The notes beneath the pieces were generated by a model that did no database searches, was not told the DNA's origin, and saw only the letters and a list, made by a program, of their open reading frames with translations. From Acanthosepion pharaonis (lineage: Eukaryota > Mollusca > Cephalopoda > Sepiida > Sepiidae): a DNA stretch of 64,000 nt. Positions within the stretch are counted from its first letter, which is position 1; every line of letters starts with the position of its first letter. Positions 31,251 through 41,510 of the stretch are shown one piece after another. The stretch is taken from the NCBI GenBank assembly GCA_903632075.3, contig CAHIKZ030004725.1, forward strand, positions 872,501 through 936,500. The letters run 5' to 3'. A program made the position numbers and the translations under genes.

Positions 31251-31961
31251 CCCTCTTTTGGCAGCCAATGCTAAGAATTTAGACATTTTCAAAGAAAATT
31301 TTGAACATATTGGCCAATTGTAACTGTACATGTCGCTTCCAATGTCTTAAATGCTTTTCTAATTCAATGTTTCAATTATTCCTATTTTATTTTGCCTAAT
31401 GCTAAGCCTCTTTGTTCTATCTTTTACCATCTGTTTGTGTATTTTGGTCTAATAGTTGCTGGTTTAATAATTATTATGTAGTACCTGTCAGTCTTGAGAG
31501 AATATGGATCTGCATCAAAAGAGTTATGCCTCAGCTGCTGATATCATTACAGATTGACTTATAACTGCTAGACTGTGTTTTTCTATTGCAATGATGCAAT
31601 GCTGCACATCTCCATTCTCCATGCCACTGATACTGTCCAAGGAAATGGTAGAGGCCAATACAGCTTGGCATAGACACCATAGCAGGAGTTGCCAGATCAA
31701 AGGTCATTCATCATAACATTGAACTGTCATAGAGACTCTGGCTAAGAGTTTGTCTTAAGTGTTTACTCCTAAAGTCTTTCCCATAATTGGGCATGGCTGC
31801 AAGTGGGGAGCTTTAAGATCTGGTTTAATAATAAATAAATACAAATTGGTTCTCTATATATTTAATGTTTGTCCTTTATAAGAACAAAAAGGATATTTTT
31901 TTTACACATTTTCACATTAAAAAAAAGGAAATCAGATAGGATTATCTGATTATGGACTTAC
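31251..31961. other. Intron next to the TM2-TM4 exon
   Basis: No transposon recognised. A polypyrimidine-poor, AT-rich stretch precedes the splice donor. Confidence 0.5.
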
Positions 31962-32428
31962 CTTGCCTGATGACTTGATTCCGCGGCAAACGCAGCAATA
32001 GACCACAATCCAAGCAAATACAAAACAACCAAATATTTTAACATTGATACCCTCAGTCACATCAATTCCTGGGGATATGTCCAGGGCCTCACGGTACCAG
32101 TAATAGGACGAGGGTCCTGCCAAATCGCACTCTTCATTTGGTACAGTGATATTGTCGATAACGATTGTGGGGCATTTCTCCCAAGGTAGGTTTTTCTGGA
32201 ATGAATTGAACATGTAGAAGAAGCACCAGGTTATGATGGCATTGTAGTAGATAGCCAAAAGCAGCGATACAGCTGCACTTGCAACACCGATTCCTCCAAG
32301 ATAGGGGTGAATGGCATTCCAAACCCCAATGCTTCCCTTTTGAAACTTCTGTCCAATTGCCAGTTCCAAGTAGAGGAGAGGCATACCTTCCACAAATAGC
32401 ATGATAAGGTAAGGGATGAGAAAAGCCC
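31962..32428 (-). CDS. SLC6-family (B0AT-like) transporter, internal exon encoding TM2-TM4
   Basis: The 467-nt exon starts with the last two bases of a Gly codon after TTTTTCAG and ends GIKSSGK before GTAAGT (donor at 31961). It encodes 155 codons: AFLIPYLIMLFVEGMPLLYL (TM2, following the family's GGGAF), ELAIGQ, GSIGVWNAIHPYLGGIGVAS, TM3 (LLLAIYYNAIITWCFFYMF), and extracellular loop 2 with two cysteines (CPTIVIDNITVPNEEC) and an NIT sequon. SYYWYREALDIS and TM4 (CFVFAWIVVYCCVCRGI) follow. ELAIGQ, the YYN of TM3 and the SY.WYR motif match the SLC6A18/19/20-type amino-acid transporters. Function inferred: Na+-coupled uptake at the plasma membrane. The frame is intact, with clean splice sites. 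The upstream TM1 exon was not found. Confidence 0.95.
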
Positions 32429-32814
32429 CTGAAAAATAAGGAAAAATAAATTAAATAAATATCAATTGAGAGGATTAGCCTACATTTTAGGGGAGATAAT
32501 CAATAATAATCAGGATATGTGGGTAGTCTAATGGAAAATAAAATCAGTGACACATGTTCAAATTCCAACCCAGTCTGTTACATTCACTTCACACTAATGC
32601 CTTTGGAAAAGGCAAGAATTCATTTTCACACTCCAGATCCCTAGCAATGAGTTTTAGTATTTTTATTTATTTTTTATACTATTGTTTGTCAAAAAAGAGG
32701 CCCAAGAGATACTCATAAAGAGGGTGTACAAGGAGGAGGTAAAGATGCATATTATGAGGATATCTAGGATAGATAAGGGATGACCCTAGATTTTGAAAAT
32801 TGTAGTCAAGATTG
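32429..32814. other. Intron upstream of the TM2-TM4 exon
   Basis: About 32510-32600 (GGGTAGTCTAATGG, TGTTCAAATTCCAACCC) resembles a decayed tRNA-derived SINE with A- and B-box remnants. The rest is unrecognised. Confidence 0.5.
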
Positions 32815-33560
32815 TAGTGATTGGGGAGTCATTCTTTCAGTAGCCTGTTCCACAATGTAACACTTCTGGAGAGGCTGTGTGTGCAGAACTTCCTCCTTAC
32901 TTATGGAATACAAATGGAATAAGAAATCAGGTAAACATCCTTTCAGGAGCCTGTTCCACAAAGTAACAGTTCTGGGGGAGAAGCTGTCTGAGTGGAACTT
33001 CCTCCTTACCAATGGAATCTGAAGAATAAAGGATTGGGGAAGCATCCTTTCAGGGGTCTGTTCCACAATGTCACAGTTCTGAGGAATAAGCTGTCTGAAT
33101 AGAACTTCCTCCTTACTAATGGAATAAGAATGAAATAAAGAATTGTGGAAACATTCTTTCAGGAATCTCTTGTTCCTTACCAATGGAGTATGAAGGAGAT
33201 GTTGATGATTTGACCTTGTCTATGTGGGATGGCTGGTCCTAGCTATGAAAATCTGGACTGAGAAAGCAAAGGGATGTAGCTCACCTGAACATCTGTCATG
33301 AAAATAGCGATAGAGTAGTGAGAGGCTAGTAATATTTTTATCTGTGGGAAAGGGGTTTCAGGGTTGAAAATTATTCATCACCCACAAGGTTACATAAATG
33401 CCTTTGAACTTTATCAAAGCTGGAATGTAATGATTGGGCAGCTCCAGCCAAGATATGGCAACAATACTCCATTTGGGGGATAATCAGACTCTTGTAAAGA
33501 TAGAGCATGGCTAAAGGATTCAAGTACTTTCTGGACTTGTAAACTGAGCTATCTAGCCTT
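32815..33560 (-). mobile_element. Jockey-like LINE 3' part with a tandemly repeated C-terminal segment
   Basis: The minus strand reads, over frameshifts, YLNPLAMLYLYKSLIIPQME, YCCHILAGAA, LSHR, LSLLYRYFHDRCSGELHP, then a segment of the type SFSPRTVTLWNRLLKG. That last segment, normally single at the C-terminus of such RTs, is present about four times at ~107-bp spacing (32829, 32936, 33041 and 33152), spread over different frames. Decayed. Confidence 0.75.
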
Positions 33561-33794
33561 GGCTGGCAACCAGTCTTGGAGAAGGATTACTTTGAATTCC
33601 AAACCATTGAGAAGGCAACAGGAAACCACTCTACTATTTTTCCTAAGAAGTCATGGCAGTTCACAGATAATAAGAAAAAGGAATCTGTGGAGAGCCATGA
33701 GCACTTACATCTTGAAGACACATGCATTAAAAAATCAACAAGTATTTCTATAAAATCTTTAACCAATACTCCTTCATATTATTATTTATATTAT
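33561..33794 (+). mobile_element. Short fragment including an RTE-like LINE 3' end
   Basis: CTGTGGAGAGCCATGAGCAC and TTACATCTTGAAGACACATG match the LINE C-terminus (LWRAMIxYIL). Preceding codons EKATGNHSTIFPKKSWQ form an open stretch of unknown origin. Confidence 0.5.
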
Positions 33795-34095
33795 TTATGG
33801 TAGGACTAATATTCTCATCTTTTTTGTTATTATCACAGTGTTTTGGTCATTGTGCTTTTTGGCCTTCTTCAGGGGTCTGTTGATCTGAAATCCTTTGTTT
33901 AATCTATGGAATATCTTGTCTCGTTCAAGACACTGACAGTTAAATGATTTACCCAGAGAGATTGAATAAACAACCTTCTCAGAAGGTTATGTAGATTGAG
34001 AAGAGATGTGATAAAGGCCATTGAGCACAATGGCCATAATATTGTGATAGCAATAATAAAGATGAGGATATGAATACAGCTATAAATAAAGTAAA
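33795..34095. mobile_element. Terminal modules in inverted orientation (foldback element)
   Basis: Left arm (minus) CCTGAAGAAGGCCAAAAAGC, ACAATGACCAAAACACTGTG; right arm (plus) AAAGGCCATTGAGCACAATG, GCCATAATATTGTGATAGCA, AATAAAGATGAGGATA. The arms enclose about 120 bp of unrelated sequence. Same architecture as 10660-11100 but more diverged. Confidence 0.7.
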
Positions 34096-34164
34096 TAATG
34101 ATAATCTTTCATCTCAGAAACTCAGGCAGAAATTTATGATATTACTTTTATTATTACTTTAAAA

Positions 34165-34890
34165 AAATTGGAAGAAGGATACAAAAAAGAAGAAACAAGA
34201 TCAGAAAGAAAGTTGCAAAAGAAAAAGAAGAAAGAAAAAGATTAGGAAAGAGATTGCAAAGAAGAAGAAGAGGATTAGGAAAGAGATTGCAAAAAAGAAG
34301 AAGAAAAAGATTAAGAGAGACATTGCAAAAAACAAAAAGAAGAAAAAATCAAGAAAGAGATTGCAAAAAATGAAGAGAAAGATTAGGAAAAAGATTGCAA
34401 ATAAAAAGAAAAAAATCAGGAAAGAGATTGTAAATAATAATAAGAAGAAACAAAGAAAAATGATCAGAAAAGAAGTTGCCAAAGAAGAAGAAAAATAAAG
34501 ACAAAGATTAGGAAAAAAATTGCCAAAGAAGCAAAAGAAGGAAAAAGATTAGGAAGGAGGTTGCCAAAGAAGAAGAAAAAAGATCTAGAAGGCGGTTCCA
34601 AAGAAAAAAGATGTGGAAGTAGGTTACAAAGAAGAAGAAAAAAGATCATGAAGGAGGTTGTAAAACAGAAGAAGAAAAAATCTGGAATGAAGTTGCAAAG
34701 AAGAAGCAAAAATGAAAGAAAAAAAGATCAGGAAAGCGGTTGAAAAAAGATTAAAAAATTAGGAAGAAGGTGGCAATAAAGAAGAAGAAGAAAGATCAAG
34801 AAGGAGTTTGAAAAACAGTAAATGAAAAATGTGGAAGAAATATCAGGCAGGGAAAAAAAGGAGAAAAAAGATCAGGAATGAGTTTGCAAA
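34165..34890. repeat. Purine minisatellite, ~32-48-bp unit
   Basis: Unit approximately AAGAAGAAAAAGATTAGGAA AGAGATTGCAAA, repeated with indels about 18 times. The F/L-rich and K/R-rich ORFs on either strand are by-products. Confidence 0.9.
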
Positions 34891-35209
34891 GAAGAAAAAT
34901 TGATGAATGGAAAGGTAAAGATGAATGAAGATGAATGAAAATGTTAGAAAGAAACAGAGACAAAGATATTAAATATTATGAAGAACAAATATAAGAGAAA
35001 TGGCAGCATTTGTCTGAAAGCCAAATTCTGTGAGATGTAACTAAAGGCAATCTGTTATCCAATACAGAAACATGACTACTTTCAGAAAAATCAATTTAAA
35101 TCCATTTTTTTTCAATGAGAGACAGCAGCTGACTCAGATTCATTGTGCATATATGTTAAATAGAAATGTTTTTATCAGATTTTATTTTCCATTGATTTTT
35201 TATTATAAT
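34891..35209. other. Unrecognised sequence
   Basis: AT-rich; no feature seen. Confidence 0.45.
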
Positions 35210-35700
35210 TCTCAGACTCTATTTGACTTTTCCATAAGTGACATGAAGTGGAATGATTATATTGAATCAATTGCTAGGTCTTCTGCTAGGAAAGTTGGTT
35301 TACTGTGTTGTACCAGACAATTTTTCATGTCAAAATTCATCTTGCACATCTATATATCTACTCTTGATCCATGCATTGAATATTGCTGCCATGTCTGGCC
35401 TGATTCTTCTGCTGTATATCTCTACATTATTGACAGAATTCAAACAAGGATCTGTGATATAATCTATCCTGACATGTCATCTCGACTTCAGTCACTTTCT
35501 CACCAACGTGATGTGGTTTCCTTCTGTGATTACTACAAATATTTTTGTGGCAATTGTTCTGATGAGCTGTCCTCTTAGTGCTCTTGACTGCATGAATTTA
35601 AGTTTACTACTAGATTGGCATCTAGGTATTACTGTTAAAATAGCTAGATGCAATCTTATGTTCTATTCTATTAGTTCCTTTAGAGTCATGATGTGTATAC
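35210..35700 (+). mobile_element. Jockey/CR1-like LINE C-terminal fragment
   Basis: Open for more than 100 codons: ISDMKWNDYIESIARSSARK, VGLLCCTRQFF, FILHIYISTLDPCIEYCCHV, RLQSLSHQRDV, YKYFCGNCSDELSS. This is the post-RT thumb/C-terminal region, clearly the same family as 1-535 and 59195-60135. Truncated at both ends, with a frame break at about 35578. Confidence 0.85.
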
Positions 35701-36261
35701 CAGATACATGCATCACAGCCAAATGTGAATGATGTAGCGGCAGGTTTTGATAAAGGTCACTCATAACTTGGCAGGTGGTACCCAATTAGAATTACCTTCA
35801 GGTCGGGTAACCCAGTCTTCTCAGACAGGCTCCAGGTTGATCATGTTCCCATGTAACTTGATGTAAATTTGAAGTCATCTTGTATGCCTGCTACTTTAAG
35901 AAAAAAAGAGAAACCATTTTGACACCCAGCAGTGATACTCATCTAATACTCTTGCCCATGAACAGATATGCTGCACAGAGTGGCAGCCCTAGGGGGACAT
36001 GACCAACTGATTAAAGTCAGGCAACTGACAAGCTAATCTGTGGTACTGAATAGGATATTAACTGTAGTCTATCTTAATTCACCAAGACAAAACATGTACA
36101 AGCTAACAGTGCCAGTTAGTAAAGGTCAGAAGCCATGAGAGCCCATGCCTAGCTTAGCAGCAGAATATTATTATTAATATTATCATTAATATCATTATTG
36201 TTATTTCTTTTGATTTGTCATTTGATACAATTATTTACCAAGATTTTCATCTGAGGTCTAA
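35701..36261. other. Unrecognised sequence
   Basis: About 35740-36130 has mixed composition (GTCAGGCAACTGACAAGCTA) and may be a retroelement fragment, but I recognise no family. ATT-rich near 36170-36200. Confidence 0.4.
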
Positions 36262-36860
36262 AGTATAGATGGGTTCCCCTATTGTTCGGTTCAGACTCCT
36301 CCCTAATCTTTGGAACAGGAGTAGAGGTTTCTGTTTCCTGTTTAGAATTGGGAAATCTACTTCAATTCTGTACTTCTAATGCTTGTCCTTTTTATGCCAA
36401 GACAACTCCACACAGTAACCCTCTACTTTGAGTAGCTCTTGAGCCTTGTATTGGGTGAAATTTATTAAAAATAAAAGAAAATGTAAATAGGAACAGACAA
36501 GTTCACCTATTGTCTGGTTCACACTCCTACTCAATTTTTTGAACTGGAGAAGATGTTTAGGATTGGATTTCCAGTTCTCTCTAATGTCTACTTCAACTCT
36601 GTACTCTGTCTAAACTCTGAAATTTTATTTACTATTTATTTTTATTTCATTTTATTTTATTTTTCTTTCCTCATTAGGAGCAGGTAGATTTACCTATCGT
36701 CCTCCTTGGTCTTTTGAACAGAGTAGAATTTATCCCTTGTTTACTGTTTAGGATTGGGTTTTCAGTTCCTTCTTAACTTTCTCATTCTCTTTTCACATCT
36801 TTTGCATCTTAGGGGCATTATCACATTTTTGGGAGTGAATTGAGTTAAAAGAAAAATAAT
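36262..36860 (+). mobile_element. Three successive SINE-like repeats with LINE tails
   Basis: Heads at about 36262 (GATGGGTTCCCCTATTGTTC), 36495 (GACAAGTTCACCTATTGTCT) and 36682 (GGTAGATTTACCTATCGTCC). Each is followed by a TTTGAACAGGAG-like and a TTTAGGATTGG-like block. Tails end GTATTGGGTGAA and TGGGAGTGAATTG. Divergence differs between the three. Confidence 0.75.
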
Positions 36861-36948
36861 AATAAAAATAAAAATTTTTTTTTACTGAATTGAAAGAGCA
36901 TTTCTAAGTATATAAGCAGTACTCAAAAATACAATCTTGTGTATTTCA

Positions 36949-36995
<47 letters not shown>
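36949..36995. repeat. (ATT)n microsatellite
   Basis: About 15 ATT units. Confidence 0.95.
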
Positions 36996-36996
<1 letters not shown>

Positions 36997-37105
36997 TCCT
37001 TGGGTTTCTGTTGTATACACATTTCCTTCTGTGTCCCAACCAGAGACCTAAGTTCAGAAATGGCTTCCACTGAGCATTTTTGTAAAAAAAAAAAAACCAA
37101 AACAA

Positions 37106-37660
37106 TCACACATACTTTACATAGATAAAGCTCTTCATAATATATGAGCTGTACTTGTGAATACATTTTTTTTGTATTTCTTTAAGGCATGGGCTAAGAA
37201 GAATCCCTTCAATGAGTCTATTGGAACCATTTCCAATCAATCCGAGGGCTCCAACTACAACTGAAATCATTGATTTCCTCATGTACCACATTTCTGAGAT
37301 TTCCACTTCAAGATGCTTGTATTTTGATATTTTTTTGAAGCTCTTCAAAGATACATTACAATCTGCAGGGACTGACATGTCAATAAGAAAGCACATTCTG
37401 TTCTTTTGGCTTTTGATCATGATAGTTGGGCGATTAGCAATGATTTTTCTGTCTGTGTCTATTTTAAAGTCCCATAAAATTGTTACAGGTCCTATCTCTG
37501 GAACTGGGTCTGGGTGATGTTCATACTAGTTTCTTTCAGTTTTGTTCCTGTAAATGTTGCATGTTTTCCACTGCAGGTATTGGCTCACTCTATCATGCCA
37601 AGTTTTATATTCAGTTGGTTCTAGTACTGTGCAACCTGATATAAGATTATTATTATTATT
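37106..37660 (-). mobile_element. R2-like LINE C-terminus with restriction-like endonuclease domain
   Basis: The minus frame gives LISGCTVLEPTEYKTWHDRV, WKTCNIYRNKTE, ILWDFKIDTDRKIIANRPTI, NRMCFLIDMSVPADCNVSLK, ISKYKHLEVEISEMW and ISVVVGALGLIGNGSNR. The NRP..., LID.(S/A)VP.D pattern is the PD-(D/E)xK-type nuclease region at the end of R2/NeSL-group LINEs. NRPT replaces the usual NRPD, so the active site looks lost. A second, independently diverged copy is at 39309-39934. Confidence 0.78.
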
Positions 37661-37840
37661 ATTAATATTATTCTCTATCTACAGAGTTCAATCATCAATC
37701 AGCTTCATTTTCTCTGTGTTTCAAATTTAAGGAGAAAGAACTGTCACTTTGTAGAACAGATTCTGACATGGGTTTTTTTTTGAACACTGCGATGTTAATC
37801 TCTTCAATTCAAGTGACAATTATTATTTATCCTCTCTATC
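37661..37840. other. Spacer
   Basis: ATT-rich; left flank of the solo LTR. Confidence 0.45.
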
Positions 37841-38295
37841 CTCATTGTTGTGGATTCCGGGTTGAAATGTGGTATCAATAAATAACAAACGCCACAAATG
37901 AATATATGAAAATAATGTATTAATGTAATAATACAAACTGGTAATGAAGGTTAGTAGTTCAAGGAATACATGTTAGTAGCAAAATATATATATAGTCTTT
38001 GGTATTAAAGTATCGCTGTATGACTTCTTACTGAGTCTACGTGCTCACTCACTGTGACTCCTACAACGCTGTTACCTCACCCTCACTCTTCCGGTTACAT
38101 ACAACCTTTTACTCTGTCACTGTGGACTCGACTCTTCGGTCTTACTCTCGGGTCTTCCCGTAGCAGTAGTAGATGTATATACTGGGTGAGTCTGTGGAAT
38201 CTTCCACAACAAACCAGCCTTACCTCTTTTTAGGAAATGCATTCTTCCTATCTGGTAAGTAACATCCTACTTTCACATAAATATAACAAGTATTC

Positions 38296-38415
38296 ATTGG
38301 TCAATCACCTCCAATCTAGCTTGCTGATTGGTCAGTTCCGACCAATCAAACCACCTGCACGCGACCAATCTGTTTTCCCGCTCATATGCTAGGAGCCACT
38401 TGACCATTATATAAA
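38296..38415 (+). promoter_or_regulatory. LTR promoter: five CCAAT boxes and a TATA box
   Basis: CCAAT in forward orientation at 38311, 38342 and 38365, and reversed (ATTGG) at 38296 and 38327, all within 75 bp. TATATAAA follows at 38408-38415, about 40 bp beyond the last box. Expected initiation is about 30 bp downstream, near 38440. NF-Y binding is inferred from the motif. Confidence 0.75.
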
Positions 38416-38708
38416 CCGAACACGTGTGAACCTTTTTAGAAGAAGAGGAGTAGCTTTCTTTCCATTCATCTCTCTCGCACGTCTCAAGATGTAACCATCA
38501 CCAACTTCCGTCTTAGTCATTGCTGGCCAGACGTTAAAGACAATTACCAACATTCACGAACTCTGAAATCACTCCTGAACTTTTACCAACTTTGCAAACT
38601 CACAATTCCAAACTTTCTTAATATGAACTCCGGTACAACTAAATACCTAATCAAAGGGACACGACTCTGTCCTACTTTTTCAGTTCGTATTCATGTACAT
38701 CAAACATT

Positions 38709-38714
38709 AATAAA
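38709..38714 (+). terminator. LTR polyadenylation signal
   Basis: AATAAA about 270 bp downstream of the inferred start site inside the solo LTR. Confidence 0.55.
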
Positions 38715-38980
38715 TCTAATTGTTATGTTTTGGAATCATTCAGTTCAGTTTTGTATTTTATTCTATGTGCTATTTACGTCAAGTATAAATTGCATTGCTT
38801 TCACGCATTGTCCTTAATCTCATCTTTCTTAGCCCAAGTTAAATATTGGCAACTCAATCACTACAATGATGATAATACAACAGCTACATATTTAATGATC
38901 CCGTCAGAAATAAACAACAATGGTACCCCTATCACTACAAATCCATTTGTGTAAAAAGGGGTGGATCCCTCAACACTCAT

Positions 38981-39308
38981 AATATTCACTTTCTACTGCC
39001 TTCTCTTTCATTCAAATCTCACACGTCATTCATCATAATCATTTTAAAAGTAACCCTCTACCTTGAAAAGCTCTAGAACCTTGTATTGGGTGAATTTTAG
39101 TATAAAACTATTATCATTATTATTATTGTCATCATTTGTGTATGTCATGTTACCTGTTTTCTATCCTGTAGAGTTGGGTCCAAACTATGGTCCTTAGGCC
39201 CTTTAGGAAAATTGTCATTTAATTGATAGCACTTTTCTTAGTATATGGGATGTTCCTAGTAGGGCAATCTTCTGGGCAACTTGTATGTTGATGTTACCTG
39301 GGACACTG
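38981..39308. other. Repeat fragments
   Basis: 39045-39110 (AACCCTCTACCTTGAAAAGC, CCTTGTATTGGGTGAATTTT) is a LINE/SINE tail like that at 36420-36465. Confidence 0.5.
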
Positions 39309-39934
39309 TTAAGTAAAATTGTCCATTCCTTTTCTCATGACGCCCAGTACTCCGATTACTATTGGTACAGTCTCAGTCTTCATTCCCCAAATCCTGTTAA
39401 TCTCGATCTCCATGTCTTTGTATTTGGACAATTTCTCGATAATTTTCATGGAGGTGTTTCTCTCAGATGGTACTGCTATGTCAATAAGCATACACTTCCT
39501 GAATTTCTTGTCTTTTGTGATAGTATCAAGTCTGTTGGCTTTTATTTCCCTGTCAATTTTAATTGGCATGTCCCTGAGGATAGTTACATCGTTAGTTTGT
39601 GTAACTGTGTCTGGTTGGTGCTCATACCATCTCTCAGTGGTATTGATTTTGTGCTTCTTGCATATCTTCCAGTGCACATATGTAGCTACCTTGTTATGTG
39701 TGTGGGTATATTCATTTTTGCCTAGTTCTGGATATCCTGAGATAATATACTCAAGAGTTTCATCATATTTCTGCAAATCCTGCATTTTGTGTTAGTTCCA
39801 TCCTTGATTATGGGACAGAGATTGGATCTATTTGCGAGGCTTTGGTCCTGAGCTGCAATAATTAGGCCTTCAATCTCAACTTTCAACCCAGTGCTCTTCA
39901 TCCACTCATGTGTTTTCTCTTGGTCCATATACAC
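39309..39934 (-). mobile_element. R2-like LINE C-terminus: zinc knuckle and restriction-like endonuclease
   Basis: From 39934: HEWMKSTGLKVEIEGLIIAA, QDQSLANRSN, KCRICRNM. After a frameshift near 39775 follow KYDETLEYIISGYPELGKNE, YVHWKICKKH, RWYEHQPDTV, REIKANRLDTITKDKKFRKC, MLIDIAVPSERN and IVIGVLGVMRKGMDN. This is the CCHC knuckle plus RLE layout of the R2/NeSL group. NRLD stands where NRPD is usual. One frameshift apart, the ORF is long (158 codons), so this copy is better kept than 37106-37660. Confidence 0.85.
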
Positions 39935-40639
39935 TTTTTTTGGTTCTTTTTAGGTATTTGCCATGTAACACCTTATTACCCCAGTTTTTTTATAATTTCA
40001 TTTGGCCAAGTTGTTTTGCTTTCTGTTTTATTCATTTGGTGTAGATAGTATTCACTTCAGTTATTATTTCCTTTGATTTCTGAGTTCAACCAAGGATACC
40101 TGCAACATAATGTTTTATTAACATTGACATTGACCACATGCAGTATCCTGATACTGATGTTCTCACTGTAATCCTGGCTTTCGGGTGCTATGCTTTGCCA
40201 AAAGGCAACATGTGATTTGGTCCTTAGAGGTTTTGAATTCAGTTTTTTTTGTTTGTTTTTAATTGTTTCACTCCAAGCAAGGTGACAATGCCACTAGGAC
40301 ACAAGGGGTGGGTTTATAGGGAGAGAAAAAGAATGCTAAGACTTTAGTGAGGAAAAGGACAAATTAAATAACCCATAAGTGTTGATATGCCACAAAACAA
40401 AAACAATCAACCAATCATTAAAACTTGTTTTTTTTTTTCACAATTTTCATCAGTTTCTCTTTGCGGTTGTCTATGTAATTCAAATAATTAAATTGTTTTC
40501 TTCTTTCACAATCTTCAACTGAAATTAGCCATTTTCCACCTGAAAGTACTCTTAAGATAATACCTGTCAATATCCACTTGTGAATGGTGTATGCTGTGTA
40601 TTGTTAAGAGTTTTATCATTTGTTCTATCCAATTCTTGC
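39935..40639. other. Unrecognised sequence with repeat fragments
   Basis: 40255-40330 (TTTCACTCCAAGCAAGGTGA, CCACTAGGACACAAGGGGTG) is an antisense LINE tail. 40366-40410 (TTAAATAACCCATAAG, TGATATGCCACAAAACA) is a fragment of the composite repeat. Confidence 0.55.
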
Positions 40640-41340
40640 AAGTCTTCAATAGTCCAATAAAGGATACCTGCATCATAATGTTTTATTGACATTGACCACA
40701 TGCAGCATCCTGGGGTTTACATGGAGAGAAAGAGAATGATAAATGAGGAAAAAGACAATTAAAGAACAGGATTCGGGAGGAAAGAAGATGGCAGTTGATG
40801 TTGCATTTAAATGTTTTTAACATTGCAGTTGTCAGGGAAGCAAGAAATTGGAAAGGAGTTCTACAGGTGAGAAGTGCGAGAAAAGAAATATTAGAATAGA
40901 ACTTACAGTTGTATCTAGCTAGTTCAACAGTGAGACCTAAATGCCAATCTAGTAGCACGCTTAAATTCATGCAGCTGAGGCAGCAAGTAAGAAAGACCAT
41001 CAGAACAACTTCCATGAAAATATTTGTAGAAAGGACAGAGGGAAGCCACGTCACATCGGTGGGAAAGTGATTGAAGTCTCGATGCCAGGTCAGTACATTA
41101 CAGACCCTTCTTTGAATTTTGTCAAGTATCTCGAGATATATAGTAGGAGTACCAGACCAGATATGGCAGCAGTATTCCATGCACAGATAAATGATAGATT
41201 TATAAATGTGCAAGATGGAGTCTGATGAGGAGAATTATCTGGTACGAGACAGTGAACCAACTTTCCTAGCAGTAGATCTAGCAATTGATTCAATATAATC
41301 ACTCCACTTGTCTTTCTTCCAGACTGGTTGCATACCACAA
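40640..41340 (-). mobile_element. Jockey/CR1-like LINE C-terminal fragment, antisense
   Basis: Across frames: SGVIILNQLLDLLLGKLVHC (shifted frame of the DYIESIARS region), CMEYCCHIWSGTPTIYLEIL, DKIQRRVCNVL, HRDFNHFPTDVTWLPSV, and NSLP-type end with FKCNINCHLLSSRI. The same positions are found at 59427-59690 in the sense direction. Frameshifted. Confidence 0.82.
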
Positions 41341-41429
41341 CTAGAATGTCTAATCTGCACTGCTTTTTAACCCATATCTGTGGAGAGAGAAGAGATGTAT
41401 TCATACCTTTTCCAAGGGTATTTGCGTGT

Positions 41430-41510
41430 AAGTGAATGCAACGAACCCGACTGGAATTCGAACTCCGCCCTCCGACTTCTCATTTTGAGCCGCTATCCAT
41501 TACACAAGCC
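41430..41510 (-). mobile_element. tRNA-derived SINE (tRNA-Arg-like head)
   Basis: The minus strand reads TGTGTAATGGATAGCGGCTC (A-box) and GGAGTTCGAATTCCAGTCGG (B-box). The order and the TAATGGATA sequence resemble tRNA-Arg-derived SINEs. The acceptor stem is not conserved, so not annotated as a tRNA gene. Confidence 0.7.

Larger units (their letters stand above)
5937..31961 (-). other. 26-kb intron of the SLC6-like gene
   Basis: The interval runs from GT (31961) to AG (5937) on the minus strand and joins codons GK|VV without loss of frame (phase 0). It is filled with the transposons and repeats listed separately. No further exon of this gene is needed between the two, because the encoded protein runs continuously from TM4 to TM5. 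Confidence 0.88.
37846..38975 (+). mobile_element. Solo LTR, family 2, 1,130 bp
   Basis: Ends TGTTGTGGATTCC...GGATCCCTCAACA (short inverted termini TGTTG/CAACA) and a 5-bp target duplication CTCAT at 37841-37845 and 38976-38980. Inside are a CCAAT cluster, a TATA box at 38408-38415 and a polyadenylation signal AATAAA at 38709-38714, giving the U3-R-U5 order on plus. No internal coding region adjoins. It is the LTR of a Ty3/gypsy- or BEL-type retroelement; which of these cannot be told from an LTR alone. Confidence 0.9.

Noticed and set aside
31008..31331. 107-codon minus ORF with ten-residue repeats (MTINYICILG)
   Set aside because: Produced entirely by the 30-bp minisatellite; the opposite strand is also open, as expected for a unit divisible by three.
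41430..41510. Functional tRNA gene
   Set aside because: A- and B-boxes are present, but the acceptor and anticodon stems do not close. Same conclusion for 2440-2610, 10798-10870 and 22237-22310; called SINE heads instead.
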